From the NCBI GenBank assembly GCA_910577445.1, contig CAJTMZ010000001.1, positions 63,851-98,009 of the forward strand: a stretch of 34,159 nucleotides of DNA. The letters are read 5' to 3'. Shown piece by piece: positions 15,711 through 23,860 of this stretch. The notes under the pieces are model-generated. The model did no database searches, was not told the origin of the DNA, and saw only the letters and a list, made by a program, of their open reading frames with translations. The DNA is from an uncultured Lachnospiraceae bacterium (GTDB lineage: Bacteria > Bacillota > Clostridia > Lachnospirales > Lachnospiraceae). Every line of letters begins with the position of its first letter. Position 1 is the first letter of the stretch. The position numbers were made by a program, and so were the translations under genes.

Positions 15711-17481
15711 ACGTCCTGTCCAAAACAACGGGCAGAAGCGCCCACAAAAACACCACATACCTTACCAGATAAGTCGGCCCTAATATAACCGTAAGCCACA
15801 CCAGCACCAAAAGCCCAAAGGGCAGAACCTGATTCCATCTTCCTTTGTCGCACAGAAATCCCAGACAAAAGGCCATTACCCAGAATAAAAATCCGGGCGA
15901 AAACAGCATGGATACCACCGGAACTTTCTGCTGAAAAATTTCCAGCGACATTTTCCGGTAAATCTCATTAAGCCAGGGAATCTTGCTTTCCCGAACCCCC
16001 GGCTCCTCTACCTCGTATCCGAAATAAGAGCTGTCCTCATAAGTATAAGTAAACACCGTATTTCCCCGGTACACGTCAATCACCGTATCGGGATACCAGA
16101 AACCGTAAGAGGTCATAAACCATGCGTTTAAATAGGTAAAGGGATGCTCCTGCCCCCATTTCAGCCAGAGTTTTAAAAAACTCCCCTTATCCGCCTCGAA
16201 AGCTTCATTATTAAAGTGAATCTTCACCCCGTCGGACACCTTGGGCGTGTAGCGCAAAAGCGCTTCCTCCGAAAGATATCTGTACAAAGTTTCCTTATCC
16301 TCAGAGGGAAGCGTTTCCTTCCCGTCTCCGTATACCCTCGCCATCTGGGAAATCGGAACGGTAAGCATCTCCTGATGCCCTCCCGCATCCGCGTGGAAAA
16401 TTCCGGCAAGAACGGAACTTATCATCACATAAGCCGCCGCCACCGCCCCAAAACAAACAGCCGCCTTTTTCCTGTATTTTTTCAGATAAATAATTCCAAT
16501 AGGGGCAAACACAATATAAGCGTAAAAACCGTTGTGCCGAAGAAGCAGCATAAAAAGGGAAGCCGCCACAAGCAGCAAAACAGAGCCTTTTTTCTTAAAA
16601 AAACCCGCCGGCTCCGCAAACATCTCCTGCAGCAAAACCACCGTCACAAGAAGCATTCCCGTAAAAAGTCCGTCCTTGGCGGAGCAGAGGGAAAACATTA
16701 CAAGCACCGGGCAGAGACCGAAATAAAGAGTTAACAAAATACTCCATGGCCTTTTAAGTCCTCTTTCTTTCAGTTTTTCCACACACCAGGAAAAAATAAC
16801 TGACATGACCGTCATCTGCATCAATGTATAACAGGCGATTCCCGGATTACAGGAGCCCGTAAGCTTGTAAAAAATCTGAATAATTCCTCCCAAAAGCAAC
16901 ACGTGCGCAAGGGGGTGATGGGTGGAGAAATTCCGTGTGAGCACCTGCATGTACTCGTCCTGCGCGTCATATACAAAAAATCCGGGATAAACCGCAAGAA
17001 ATACCGGGAGGTAACACAAAAATATTATGACCGCCCGAAGCAAAAGGCTCCGGCCTGCAAAGGCTCCCTTCTCTGCTTCCTCCGTCAGGCATCCCCAACC
17101 CGCCAGATTCCACAAAAACCGGACTGCCAGTGTAAAAATAACACCCCATATGAAAATACCGCCCCACATTTCGGCATCCCCAAAGGGAACGCTCCCACGC
17201 AAATCCAGCGCAGTACCGAAAATCATGCACATCGAAAAAAGCCCGCCCACGCACCCCGGCCAGAACCACCTTGCGCCGCTCTTTGAAAGTCCCTTTTGGA
17301 ACAGTCCGTCAAGCAGCCGGAAAAGAAAAAAGAACAGAAAAACAGAAAAGATACTGTTTGTGTATCCAATCCATTCCTGTTCTATATGAAGCATGAAGGG
17401 CAGCGTACATACGCCCCCGAAAGAAAGAGCCGCCGCCGCAAGCCATCTTCCCCATTTGCTGTTTTTCAGATACGTTGTCAT
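15694..17481 (-). CDS. DUF6020-like polytopic membrane protein, putative GT-C glycosyltransferase
   Basis: A 595-residue protein with some 12-14 hydrophobic segments. After the first helices it has VYPGFFVYDAQDEYMQVL followed by a THHPLAHVLLLGG segment, a pattern I associate with DUF6020 proteins. It resembles GT-C enzymes that carry an acidic residue in an early outer loop and use lipid-linked sugars. A soluble domain lies between about residues 370 and 490, likely extracytoplasmic (LTVPISQMARVYGDGKETLP). The ATG has AGGAAGG 6 nt upstream. It lies downstream of the AlbA_2 gene and upstream of the Wzy-like gene. The GT-C role is inferred from architecture and context, and no donor can be named. 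Confidence 0.75.
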   Translation of the reverse strand: MTTYLKNSKWGRWLAAAALSFGGVCTLPFMLHIEQEWIGYTNSIFSVFLFFFLFRLLDGLFQKGLSKSGARWFWPGCVGGLFSMCMIFGTALDLRGSVPFGDAEMWGGIFIWGVIFTLAVRFLWNLAGWGCLTEEAEKGAFAGRSLLLRAVIIFLCYLPVFLAVYPGFFVYDAQDEYMQVLTRNFSTHHPLAHVLLLGGIIQIFYKLTGSCNPGIACYTLMQMTVMSVIFSWCVEKLKERGLKRPWSILLTLYFGLCPVLVMFSLCSAKDGLFTGMLLVTVVLLQEMFAEPAGFFKKKGSVLLLVAASLFMLLLRHNGFYAYIVFAPIGIIYLKKYRKKAAVCFGAVAAAYVMISSVLAGIFHADAGGHQEMLTVPISQMARVYGDGKETLPSEDKETLYRYLSEEALLRYTPKVSDGVKIHFNNEAFEADKGSFLKLWLKWGQEHPFTYLNAWFMTSYGFWYPDTVIDVYRGNTVFTYTYEDSSYFGYEVEEPGVRESKIPWLNEIYRKMSLEIFQQKVPVVSMLFSPGFLFWVMAFCLGFLCDKGRWNQVLPFGLLVLVWLTVILGPTYLVRYVVFLWALLPVVLDRTFDNWK

Positions 17482-17513
17482 GCTTTTCCTTCCTCTGTCT
17501 TTTCTTAAGCATA

Positions 17514-17531
17514 CGGCGCTTTGCCGCGCCG
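17514..17531. repeat. GC-rich hairpin in the leader of the DUF6020-like gene
   Basis: CGGCGC and GCGCCG form 6-bp arms around a 6-nt loop, between 33 and 50 nt upstream of the ATG at 17481. On the minus-strand RNA it is followed by TATGC rather than a U-run, so termination is not predicted. It could affect leader structure. The surrounding gap (17482-17668) holds no gene I can support. Confidence 0.4.
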
Positions 17532-17629
17532 GCGCTGGTTTTGCCTTCCAATATAGCCCGCCCTGGCCTCATTCATATTTAACGCCCATAATATCAAATG
17601 TCCATTTTAATCACTTATAATTTATAGTT

Positions 17630-17667
17630 TTCGCTCATAATTCGCTCATTTGAAATGAGCGAATTGC
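17630..17667. repeat. 38-bp palindromic repeat, copy 1 (just after the AlbA_2 stop)
   Basis: This 38-bp segment recurs at 17870-17907 with one mismatch (T17650 against C17890). It contains a perfect 13-bp inverted repeat with a single central base at 17639-17665 (AATTCGCTCATTT, G, complementary arm). It begins one base after the AlbA_2 stop codon. If read in the gene's own frame it encodes SNSLISNERIMSE, nearly the same peptide as the copy inside the gene. It lacks a following U-run, so it looks more like a protein-binding site or a duplication remnant than a terminator. Confidence 0.85.
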
Positions 17668-17668
17668 T

Positions 17669-19054
17669 TTAAAGCATTTTATACATATTTCCTTTTGTTG
17701 TTTTTTTACTTTCAATAACGCCGCAATCACATAACGCTTTTAAATATCTGCGGACTTGAGCTTCTGATTTACCTGTAATTTTCATTCCTTGCCTGGTCGT
17801 AATTGTATCATTGTACTTTAGATATTCAAGTATCTGCTGTACTTGCTCTTTCATCTTACCGCTCATTAATTCGCTCATAATTCGCTCATCTGAAATGAGC
17901 GAATTGCCTTCATTTCCGGAAAGCAATTCCAAATACTTATCACACGCCTTACAAAGCACCATGATTCCGGATTTATTAATATCATACTCAGGCAATGAAC
18001 CGCCATATTTTGCGCAGGCTTCCTTAATCTTTTCAAATCCTCTTCCCCATGCCTCAATCATTCCGCTTTTGAAGAAAACCCCCGCCAGTTTGGGATTATA
18101 CGGTCTGGAGGAATGCTTCAAAAACAGCTTTTCAGTTGAATCCAGTCCTGACGGCATCTCACCGTCATTCCAGATATATATTTTATCTTCATATACGCTA
18201 ATCTGTATGGGATTACAGCTACTGTAATCTTTATGCACAATTGCATTTAATAATATCTCGCGAAAGGCATCCTGGTGAAACATAAACTGCTCAATTCTCT
18301 GAATACCCTCATAAAAAATTAATGCCTTCATATATTTTGTATAGACTAAATCAACTGTCTTATCCACCTGTTCAATGAGAGAACCATGCACTTCATCCTG
18401 ATATTTCAAATCAGAATCGGACTCGCCAAAGTACCCAATCTTGATATAGGAGCCCGTAACCCATTTCTCCGGATCTTTATAGAATGCCAGCATTGCCGCT
18501 CTTATCAGATACCCTTCTTCATCAATCAGATGAAGATTCTCCATTAAGATTATATCATCAACTCTCGTTTCCTCTTCTGTCAACCGCCCTCTTCTTATCG
18601 CCTTTTCTTTCAGTAAATCAATTGCCTCTCTCCTCAAATCTGTTACCTTTAATTTCGGAATCGGCATCCCGTCCCATGTTCTGCCCTGCGATTTCAAAAT
18701 TGCCTTATCCAGTTCTTTTCCTGTAATTGTCCTCATTGTACTTCCGGAACGGTAAAAATATTTACCGTGATAGCTGATAAGAGAGGGATACTTCTCCACA
18801 ATAATTTCAATGTATTGCAAATTATTCTCATAAAGCAAGTTGACATCCGCTACAATGCCCATTGTATCCGTAATCTTATTCGGAATAATTTCCAATAGCT
18901 TTTTCCTGTCTTTATCACTAATTCCAACAACCATTCCGTTGTCATTTTTGCCGATATAGAGCGTCCCGCCATAGGCGTTTGCATATCCGCAAATCCACTC
19001 TAAAAACTCATCATGCCATGACTCTTTCCATTCTACTGTCTGGTGTTCCGGCAT
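17669..19054 (-). CDS. AlbA_2 / HATPase_c_4 RecG-like putative transcriptional regulator
   Basis: A 461-residue protein starting with MPEHQTVEWKESWHDEFLEW, the typical opening of AlbA_2 (Schlafen AlbA_2) domain proteins; this domain spans about residues 1-120. A GHKL-type ATPase-like region follows at about 270-370 (REILLNAIVHKDY, then FKSGMIEAWGRGFEKI). A linker with short repeats (ERIMSELMSGK) leads to a C-terminal winged helix at about 400-461 (TTRQGMKITGKSEAQVRRYL). Such proteins are usually annotated as DNA-binding regulators or RecG-like, and their biology is mostly unproven. The ATG at 19054 is chosen for its AGGTGG site 5-8 nt upstream. A TTG 11 codons earlier is less likely. The gene is visibly richer in A and T than its neighbours and unrelated to glycan synthesis, suggesting a later arrival. 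The repeated palindrome hints at autoregulation. Confidence 0.88.
   Translation of the reverse strand: MPEHQTVEWKESWHDEFLEWICGYANAYGGTLYIGKNDNGMVVGISDKDRKKLLEIIPNKITDTMGIVADVNLLYENNLQYIEIIVEKYPSLISYHGKYFYRSGSTMRTITGKELDKAILKSQGRTWDGMPIPKLKVTDLRREAIDLLKEKAIRRGRLTEEETRVDDIILMENLHLIDEEGYLIRAAMLAFYKDPEKWVTGSYIKIGYFGESDSDLKYQDEVHGSLIEQVDKTVDLVYTKYMKALIFYEGIQRIEQFMFHQDAFREILLNAIVHKDYSSCNPIQISVYEDKIYIWNDGEMPSGLDSTEKLFLKHSSRPYNPKLAGVFFKSGMIEAWGRGFEKIKEACAKYGGSLPEYDINKSGIMVLCKACDKYLELLSGNEGNSLISDERIMSELMSGKMKEQVQQILEYLKYNDTITTRQGMKITGKSEAQVRRYLKALCDCGVIESKKTTKGNMYKML
17870..17907. repeat. 38-bp palindromic repeat, copy 2 (inside the AlbA_2 gene)
   Basis: This copy lies in the linker before the winged helix and encodes NSLISDERIMSE. 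It starts exactly 240 bp (80 codons) from copy 1, so both copies keep the same frame. Its inverted repeat (17879-17905) has one mismatch in the arms. Next to it, ATGAGCG recurs three times in tandem at 11-12 nt spacing, giving the ERIMSELMSGK repeat in the protein. Confidence 0.85.
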
Positions 19055-19148
19055 ACTCCCCACCTGCTTTCTGTCAAAGTGCGACAAATCATAACTATAC
19101 AGAGAATAAACGTTTCTTCTGGTTTACTGACCGCATGCGGCCACGGAT

Positions 19149-20123
19149 TTATATCGATTTACTTTCTCCCTCAAATTCCGTTTTTCCAGTTCCGCCAATA
19201 CACTCCCGAATCACAAACTGCGGGGAATTGTTCATGGAAATATACATTCTCCCCATGTACTCTCCCAAAAGCCCCAGCATCAGCATCATCATTCCGCCCA
19301 TAAACACCAGCACCGACATGAGCGCGCTGAAGCCTGTGACCAAATCCGGCGGATTGATGAATATTTTCTTTATAATCGTATAAATCCCATAAGCAAATCC
19401 TAAAAAAGCGCACCCCGCGCCTGTCACCGTGGCAATCCGGAGAGGTTTCACGCTGAAAGCGGTAAACCCGTTGAACCACAGGTTCAGAAGCTTTCCGATG
19501 GTATAACCGGAAACGCCTGCCTGCCTGTCTCTGTGCTCCACGTCCACGTTGATAATATTCTTTGTGGTGCGCAGCACAAGCCCAATCACATAGGGATAAG
19601 CAAACTCATAGCGCATCATCTCATCCACCACAAATCTTTTCGCCGCAAAATAACTGGAAAGGTACAAATCTTTCGGCTTTCCCAGCATTGCTCTTGTCAT
19701 CAGCTCGTTCACGTGGCTTCCCCAGTTCCGGAAACCTGAGTGGTGCTTTTTGCCGTATCTCGCATACACCACGTCGGCTCCCTTTTCGATGCCCATAAGG
19801 AGCCTGTCCGCCTCATCCGCCGGCGTCTGCCCATCATCGTCAAGACAGACAATCACGTCTCCCTTTACATAATGGAAGCCCGCCATCAACGCGCTGTGCT
19901 GACCGAAATTTCTGGCGAGGTCAATACCGACAATGTTGTCATTTTCCTGACACAGCTTCCTGATAACGGAAAAAGTTCCGTCCGGCGAACAGTCGTTTAC
20001 CAGAACAATCTCATAGCCGTAGTCCTTCATTTTTTCCATTGTATCCTGAATTTCCCTGATTACTCCGGGAAGCGTGGCCTCCGAGCGGTAGCAGGGAATC
20101 ACAAAGCTTACTAAAGTCTTCAT
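19149..20123 (-). CDS. GT2 family glycosyltransferase, GtrB/polyprenyl-phosphate sugar synthase-like
   Basis: A 324-residue protein with an N-terminal GT2 domain (SFVIPCYRSEATLPGVI, LVNDCSPDGTF) and a DDDGQTPADEAD metal-binding segment with the DxD at 95-97. RNFGQHSALMAGF (71-83) is diagnostic of polyprenyl-phosphate glycosyltransferases. Two membrane helices at about 230-250 and 265-287 end with LLGEYMGRMY, as in GtrB/CsbB proteins. These enzymes place a hexose on undecaprenyl phosphate for later use on the outer face by a GT-C enzyme. Several candidate GT-C proteins are in this locus (at 15.7, 20.7 and 23.9 kb). The start ATG has GAGG 10 nt upstream. It follows the GNAT gene by about 60 nt. 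The donor sugar cannot be told from the sequence. Confidence 0.93.
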   Translation of the reverse strand: MKTLVSFVIPCYRSEATLPGVIREIQDTMEKMKDYGYEIVLVNDCSPDGTFSVIRKLCQENDNIVGIDLARNFGQHSALMAGFHYVKGDVIVCLDDDGQTPADEADRLLMGIEKGADVVYARYGKKHHSGFRNWGSHVNELMTRAMLGKPKDLYLSSYFAAKRFVVDEMMRYEFAYPYVIGLVLRTTKNIINVDVEHRDRQAGVSGYTIGKLLNLWFNGFTAFSVKPLRIATVTGAGCAFLGFAYGIYTIIKKIFINPPDLVTGFSALMSVLVFMGGMMMLMLGLLGEYMGRMYISMNNSPQFVIRECIGGTGKTEFEGESKSI

Positions 20124-20183
20124 ACCGCTTTATCCTCTTTTATATGTCAATATTTTACGAAAACAGGCACCTGAAAATGCAGG

Positions 20184-20723
20184 TCACTGTAATTTTTCAT
20201 CCTCACGAAGCACCGCCATATAAATTACATCTTTATAGCGCCCTTCCAGAAAAACCTCGTCCCTCAAATACGCCTCTTTTACAAATCCCGCTTTCTCATA
20301 ACTTCTGACAGCCCTGTCATTTTCTGCAAGTACCCGGAGCATCAGCTTATGAAGCCCCGCTTCCTCAAAGGCATATTTTATCATCATCAAAGCGGCCTGC
20401 GTGCCGTAGCCCTTTCCAAGGGCATCCTCTTCTCCGATAAAAATACCGTACTCGGCTTTATTGTGGGTTCTGTCGATGTCCCGCAAATAAACGCTGCCCA
20501 CCGGCCTTGTGCCTGCTTTTTCGCAGATGATGAACTGAACGGCCTTGCCCGTATCTATCATGGTTCTTATCCAGTTTTCATGTCCCTTACGGGTAAATGG
20601 CTTCTGGTAGATGAAATTCCGGAAGACCATTTCCTTATTCCGCCACCGGATAATGTCCTCCGTATCCTCCCCGGTCATTGGCCGCAGGTAAATGTCCTTA
20701 CCCTCAATCTGCCCGCACTTCAT
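20184..20723 (-). CDS. GNAT family N-acetyltransferase (RimJ/PseH-like)
   Basis: A 179-residue GCN5-related acetyltransferase. The acetyl-CoA pyrophosphate loop appears as GKGYGT at about 103-108, followed by HKLMLRVLAENDRAV and SYEKAGF (about 125-147). The N-terminal part (IYLRPMT..., IIRWRN) resembles the PseH-type enzymes that acetylate the 4-amino group of sugar nucleotides. Given WecE two genes upstream, it may act like WecD on a dTDP-4-amino-4,6-dideoxyhexose; alternatively it serves the pseudaminic acid or bacillosamine-type sugar. The start at 20723 (ATG) has GGGGAGG 12 nt upstream, a long spacing, so TTG starts at 20732 or 20744 remain possible. It overlaps the preceding membrane-protein gene by 20 nt. 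Confidence 0.87.
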   Translation of the reverse strand: MKCGQIEGKDIYLRPMTGEDTEDIIRWRNKEMVFRNFIYQKPFTRKGHENWIRTMIDTGKAVQFIICEKAGTRPVGSVYLRDIDRTHNKAEYGIFIGEEDALGKGYGTQAALMMIKYAFEEAGLHKLMLRVLAENDRAVRSYEKAGFVKEAYLRDEVFLEGRYKDVIYMAVLREDEKLQ

Positions 20724-22581
20724 AAATTTCAAAAACCTCCCCAATTACGGCAATTCTTTCCGCCCTCACAGGCGTTCCGTGGCCCTCGTAGTATGCAAAA
20801 AGCCAGTCCATATCCTCGCCGGATTTTCTGACAAAATAAACGTTTTCCTTTTCCCGCAGTGCCTGCTCCATATTGTCGATTCCGAAAAGAGCAAACTTTT
20901 TTCTCTGCAGAGGACTTTTACAGGCCCAGCCCCCCATGATATCGTAATTGTCAAGGGAATTGTCCACCCCCTCAAACATCTTTTCCGAATAGGATACCGA
21001 AGAATAAACGTCTATCAGATAAAAATTATCCGCGTTTTCTTCCCCGGAAAGATAACGGTAAAGCTCCCGGTAAGGGGCGTTTACCTGCTCCCGGTATGTC
21101 TGCTCCGCGGAAACCTCCCGCACACTGTCAGGAAGAACGAAAACCGCAAAAACGGTAAAAACGGCAATGGAGGCCGCGCCCATATATTTTTTTACCGCCC
21201 TGTGACGAATTTCCCGCCACTCCTCAAAAAGCATGGCAGCCAGAATGCACAGCTCCATCAGGTACAGCGAATGGGTAATCCGCTCCGGGGCCCGCTCCCG
21301 CATTAAAATGAACATCCAAAGCATTGTCCGTACCAGAAAAAGAAGCGCCAGTTTCCAACTGATTTTCAGGACGCGAATGCCTGCCGCTGTCTTTGCTAAG
21401 GTCCGGCTTTCCGGAGAACCCGGCAGTTCCGGCTCTCTCTGCCCGTTTCCGGAATTTTCCGGATTTCCCATCCTCTGTCCATTTCTCGTCTTCCCCGGAA
21501 GCGCCGCCGCAAACACCAGGAGATATCCGAGAATCACCGCATAATTCCAGGGATAATCGCTCCCCGTCACGCCTCGTCCCCGGGTGAAGCGGTAAATATA
21601 ATCCTTAAGCTTGCCGGGCAGCTTCTGCAAAAACGGCTCCGCCGCGCTTCTGTTTTCTCCCGCATACTTTGCAATTTCGCCAACCATAACCTCGTCGATT
21701 TCCTCGTCCATGCCGAAATTATAGTTGTCAAAGAGAATCTTTTCGCTTTCCGTCAGCCCGATACTCTCATAAAACGCCTGATGCTCCTCATAAGAGGGCG
21801 GCTCCTGAAAGTCGTAAAGCTCCGTCCTGTTATTAAAAAACTCCGTAAAGGTGCGCCACTCCTCTGAGCCATAGGCCAACATATGCGTAATCTGTCCAAA
21901 TACGATGGCTGCCAGAATCATACCGATTACGGAAAAATATTTGACTGCATGATTTTTGGTGAAAATTTTTTCCTCGCTGCCCCATTTCGCGACGCCCGCC
22001 GCGCAAATCATGGGAAGCACCAGAAGCAGCATTTCCGAACGTACCAGATAAGCGGTTCCCACCATCAGCGCCACGGGAATATTTTTCCTGATAAACGCCC
22101 TGTGGTTAAGGCTGATATCCGTTGTGTAAAACAAAAAGGCGGCGCTGGCGGCCAGCAGCGTTGTGGTCACTGTATATTGGGCAAACACCAGATGTTTTAA
22201 AAACAGCGCGCCGAACAAAAAGAGTTCCCCAAGGGCCACAGCCAGCTTTCCCCAAAGCGAAGCGCAGAATAAGAGGCTTCTTTTTACTATCAGAAAAAAG
22301 CTCCCGAAGTGGCAAAGGCACAAAAACAGCCCGTACCAGGGAAGCGTCCCTATCATCCGGTAAAGCAGACTGATAAAGGCGCTCACAAGCCAGAGCATCT
22401 GTATATTATGCCCCTCCGGCGTTCCGGTGTAAACCCCGGCCAGAATGTCTTTCATCAGCACGTCGTCGTTCAAATCATAATAATAATCAAAACGAAGCGC
22501 CGCAAAGACTGCCAGCATCACCACTGCCCCGACTGCAATTATCCAGTTTTCAATTTTCCCAAGCCTGTTTTCTCTGCCCAT
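20704..22581 (-). CDS. Polytopic membrane protein, putative GT-C-like glycosyltransferase
   Basis: A 625-residue protein I cannot place in a named family. It has a signal-anchor helix at about 12-30, then an acidic first outer loop YYYDLNDDVLMKDILAG (about 33-49), and around ten membrane helices. A loop at about 360-395 is low-complexity, rich in Asn, Gly, Pro and Glu. The C-terminal ~150 residues look soluble. The early Asp-rich loop plus many helices is the general plan of GT-C enzymes and of many uncharacterised membrane proteins in Clostridial polysaccharide loci. It lies between WecE and the GNAT, overlapping the latter by 20 nt, so it may transfer the sugar they make. The start ATG has only a weak AGAGAG site. 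Confidence 0.7.
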   Translation of the reverse strand: MGRENRLGKIENWIIAVGAVVMLAVFAALRFDYYYDLNDDVLMKDILAGVYTGTPEGHNIQMLWLVSAFISLLYRMIGTLPWYGLFLCLCHFGSFFLIVKRSLLFCASLWGKLAVALGELFLFGALFLKHLVFAQYTVTTTLLAASAAFLFYTTDISLNHRAFIRKNIPVALMVGTAYLVRSEMLLLVLPMICAAGVAKWGSEEKIFTKNHAVKYFSVIGMILAAIVFGQITHMLAYGSEEWRTFTEFFNNRTELYDFQEPPSYEEHQAFYESIGLTESEKILFDNYNFGMDEEIDEVMVGEIAKYAGENRSAAEPFLQKLPGKLKDYIYRFTRGRGVTGSDYPWNYAVILGYLLVFAAALPGKTRNGQRMGNPENSGNGQREPELPGSPESRTLAKTAAGIRVLKISWKLALLFLVRTMLWMFILMRERAPERITHSLYLMELCILAAMLFEEWREIRHRAVKKYMGAASIAVFTVFAVFVLPDSVREVSAEQTYREQVNAPYRELYRYLSGEENADNFYLIDVYSSVSYSEKMFEGVDNSLDNYDIMGGWACKSPLQRKKFALFGIDNMEQALREKENVYFVRKSGEDMDWLFAYYEGHGTPVRAERIAVIGEVFEIYEVRAD

Positions 22582-22660
22582 AAATCTCTCTGCTTTGCCG
22601 TATCCCTGATTTTTCTTTCAGCCGTCTGCCGCCGAAGTACCGCGGCGCTTCCGCCCCGCG

Positions 22661-23791
22661 TTATACTCCGTAAAACTCCCGCACCTTACCCGCGATGTAT
22701 GTGGTCTGTTCTTCCGTCAACTGATAAAACATGGGAAGGCGCAGAAGCCGCTCGCTTTCCTTTGTAGTGTATCTGTCTTCGCCGGAAAACCGTCCGAACT
22801 TAAGTCCCGCCGGCGCGGAATGCAGGGGCACATAATGAAAGACCGTGAGAATATCGTTTGCCCGCATAAAGTCAATGAGCCTGCCTCTTTCCTCCAAATC
22901 CCGGGTTTTGATGTAAAACATATGGCCGTTGTGCACACAGTTCTCCGGAACCGCTGGCAGTTCGATTTTCCCCGCCTCTTTCAGGGGCGAAAGCAGTTCA
23001 TAATACTGATTCCACCTTGCGATGCGGGAATCGTTAATTTCATCCGCCATCTCAAACTGAGCGTACAGATAGGCCGCGTTCATGTCGCTGGGAAGATAAG
23101 ATGAGCCGAAATTCATCCAGCGGTACTTGTCCACCTGCCCCCGGAAGTATTTGCTTCTGTCCGTTCCCTTTTCCCGGAGGATTTCCGCATCTTCAATATA
23201 AGCGGGGTCTTTGATGAGAAGCGCGCCGCCCTCTCCCATGCTGAAATTCTTAGTCTCGTGAAAGCTGAAACACCCGAAATCCCCGAAAGTCCCAAGGGGC
23301 TTTCCCTTATAAGTACACATGATTGCCTGAGCGGCGTCCTCCACCACTTTCAGATTATATCTTCCGGCAATGTCCATAATAGTGTCCATTTCGCAGGCCA
23401 CCCCGGCATAATGCACCACAAAAATCGCTTTTGTCTTTTCCGTTATGGCCGCCTCGATTAAATTTTCGTCAATGTTCATGGTATCCGGCCTTACGTCCAC
23501 AAATACCGCCTTCGCCCCCCGCAGCACAAAAGCGTCCGCCGTGGAAACAAAGGTATAGGAGGGAAGAATCACCTCGTCCCCTTCCTTCAAATCGCATAAA
23601 AGCGCCGCCATCTCAAGCGCGTGGGTACAGGAGGTGGTGAGCAGGCACTTCGCCGTGCCCGTAATCTTTTCCAGATATTCGCTGCACTTTTTTGTAAATT
23701 CCCCGTCTCCACAGATATGCATGTTTTCCACGGCCTTCTTCATATTCTCGATTTCTCGTCCCGTATAGGGCGGCACATTAAAACGAATCAT
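22661..23791 (-). CDS. wecE: dTDP-4-amino-4,6-dideoxygalactose transaminase (WecE/RffA)
   Basis: A 376-residue PLP aminotransferase that follows Escherichia coli WecE closely along its length. The stretches MIRFNVPPYTG, GDEVILPSYTFVSTADAF, FVDVRPDTMNIDE, VHYAGVACEMDTIMD, FSFHETKN and GEDRYTTKESERLLRLP are all near-identical to that protein. The PLP lysine is K181, the same number as in WecE. WecE converts dTDP-4-keto-6-deoxyglucose to dTDP-4-amino-4,6-dideoxygalactose (dTDP-Fuc4N) using glutamate. The dehydratase and thymidylyltransferase (RmlB/RmlA) are not in the window and must be supplied elsewhere. A GNAT that could acetylate the product lies downstream. The ATG has GGAGGG directly upstream. 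It is clearly distinct from the PglE-like aminotransferase at 10-11 kb. Confidence 0.95.
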   Translation of the reverse strand: MIRFNVPPYTGREIENMKKAVENMHICGDGEFTKKCSEYLEKITGTAKCLLTTSCTHALEMAALLCDLKEGDEVILPSYTFVSTADAFVLRGAKAVFVDVRPDTMNIDENLIEAAITEKTKAIFVVHYAGVACEMDTIMDIAGRYNLKVVEDAAQAIMCTYKGKPLGTFGDFGCFSFHETKNFSMGEGGALLIKDPAYIEDAEILREKGTDRSKYFRGQVDKYRWMNFGSSYLPSDMNAAYLYAQFEMADEINDSRIARWNQYYELLSPLKEAGKIELPAVPENCVHNGHMFYIKTRDLEERGRLIDFMRANDILTVFHYVPLHSAPAGLKFGRFSGEDRYTTKESERLLRLPMFYQLTEEQTTYIAGKVREFYGV

Positions 23792-23860
23792 GTTCCCTCC
23801 TGTTCCGGTTCCTCATCTGTCCGGACAATGCTGTTATAAACACTGTTTCTTTCATGTACA

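Noticed and set aside
17639..17665. Inverted repeat after the AlbA_2 gene as an intrinsic terminator
   Set aside because: No U-run follows on the minus-strand RNA and a near copy lies inside the coding region, so I list it as a repeat instead.
19131..19140. Palindrome CCGCATGCGG between the GtrB-like and AlbA_2 genes
   Set aside because: It has no loop and no U-run, and ten bases of palindrome can occur by chance. No promoter of good quality overlaps it.
20145..20150. Perfect TTGACA on the minus strand upstream of the GtrB-like gene
   Set aside because: At 17 nt spacing the -10 would fall on the start codon and no TATAAT-like hexamer is there, so a promoter is not supported.
21430..21480. 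Repetitive TCCGGA-rich segment in the 625-residue protein gene
   Set aside because: It encodes a low-complexity loop in frame and is too short and irregular to be a mobile or CRISPR-like repeat.
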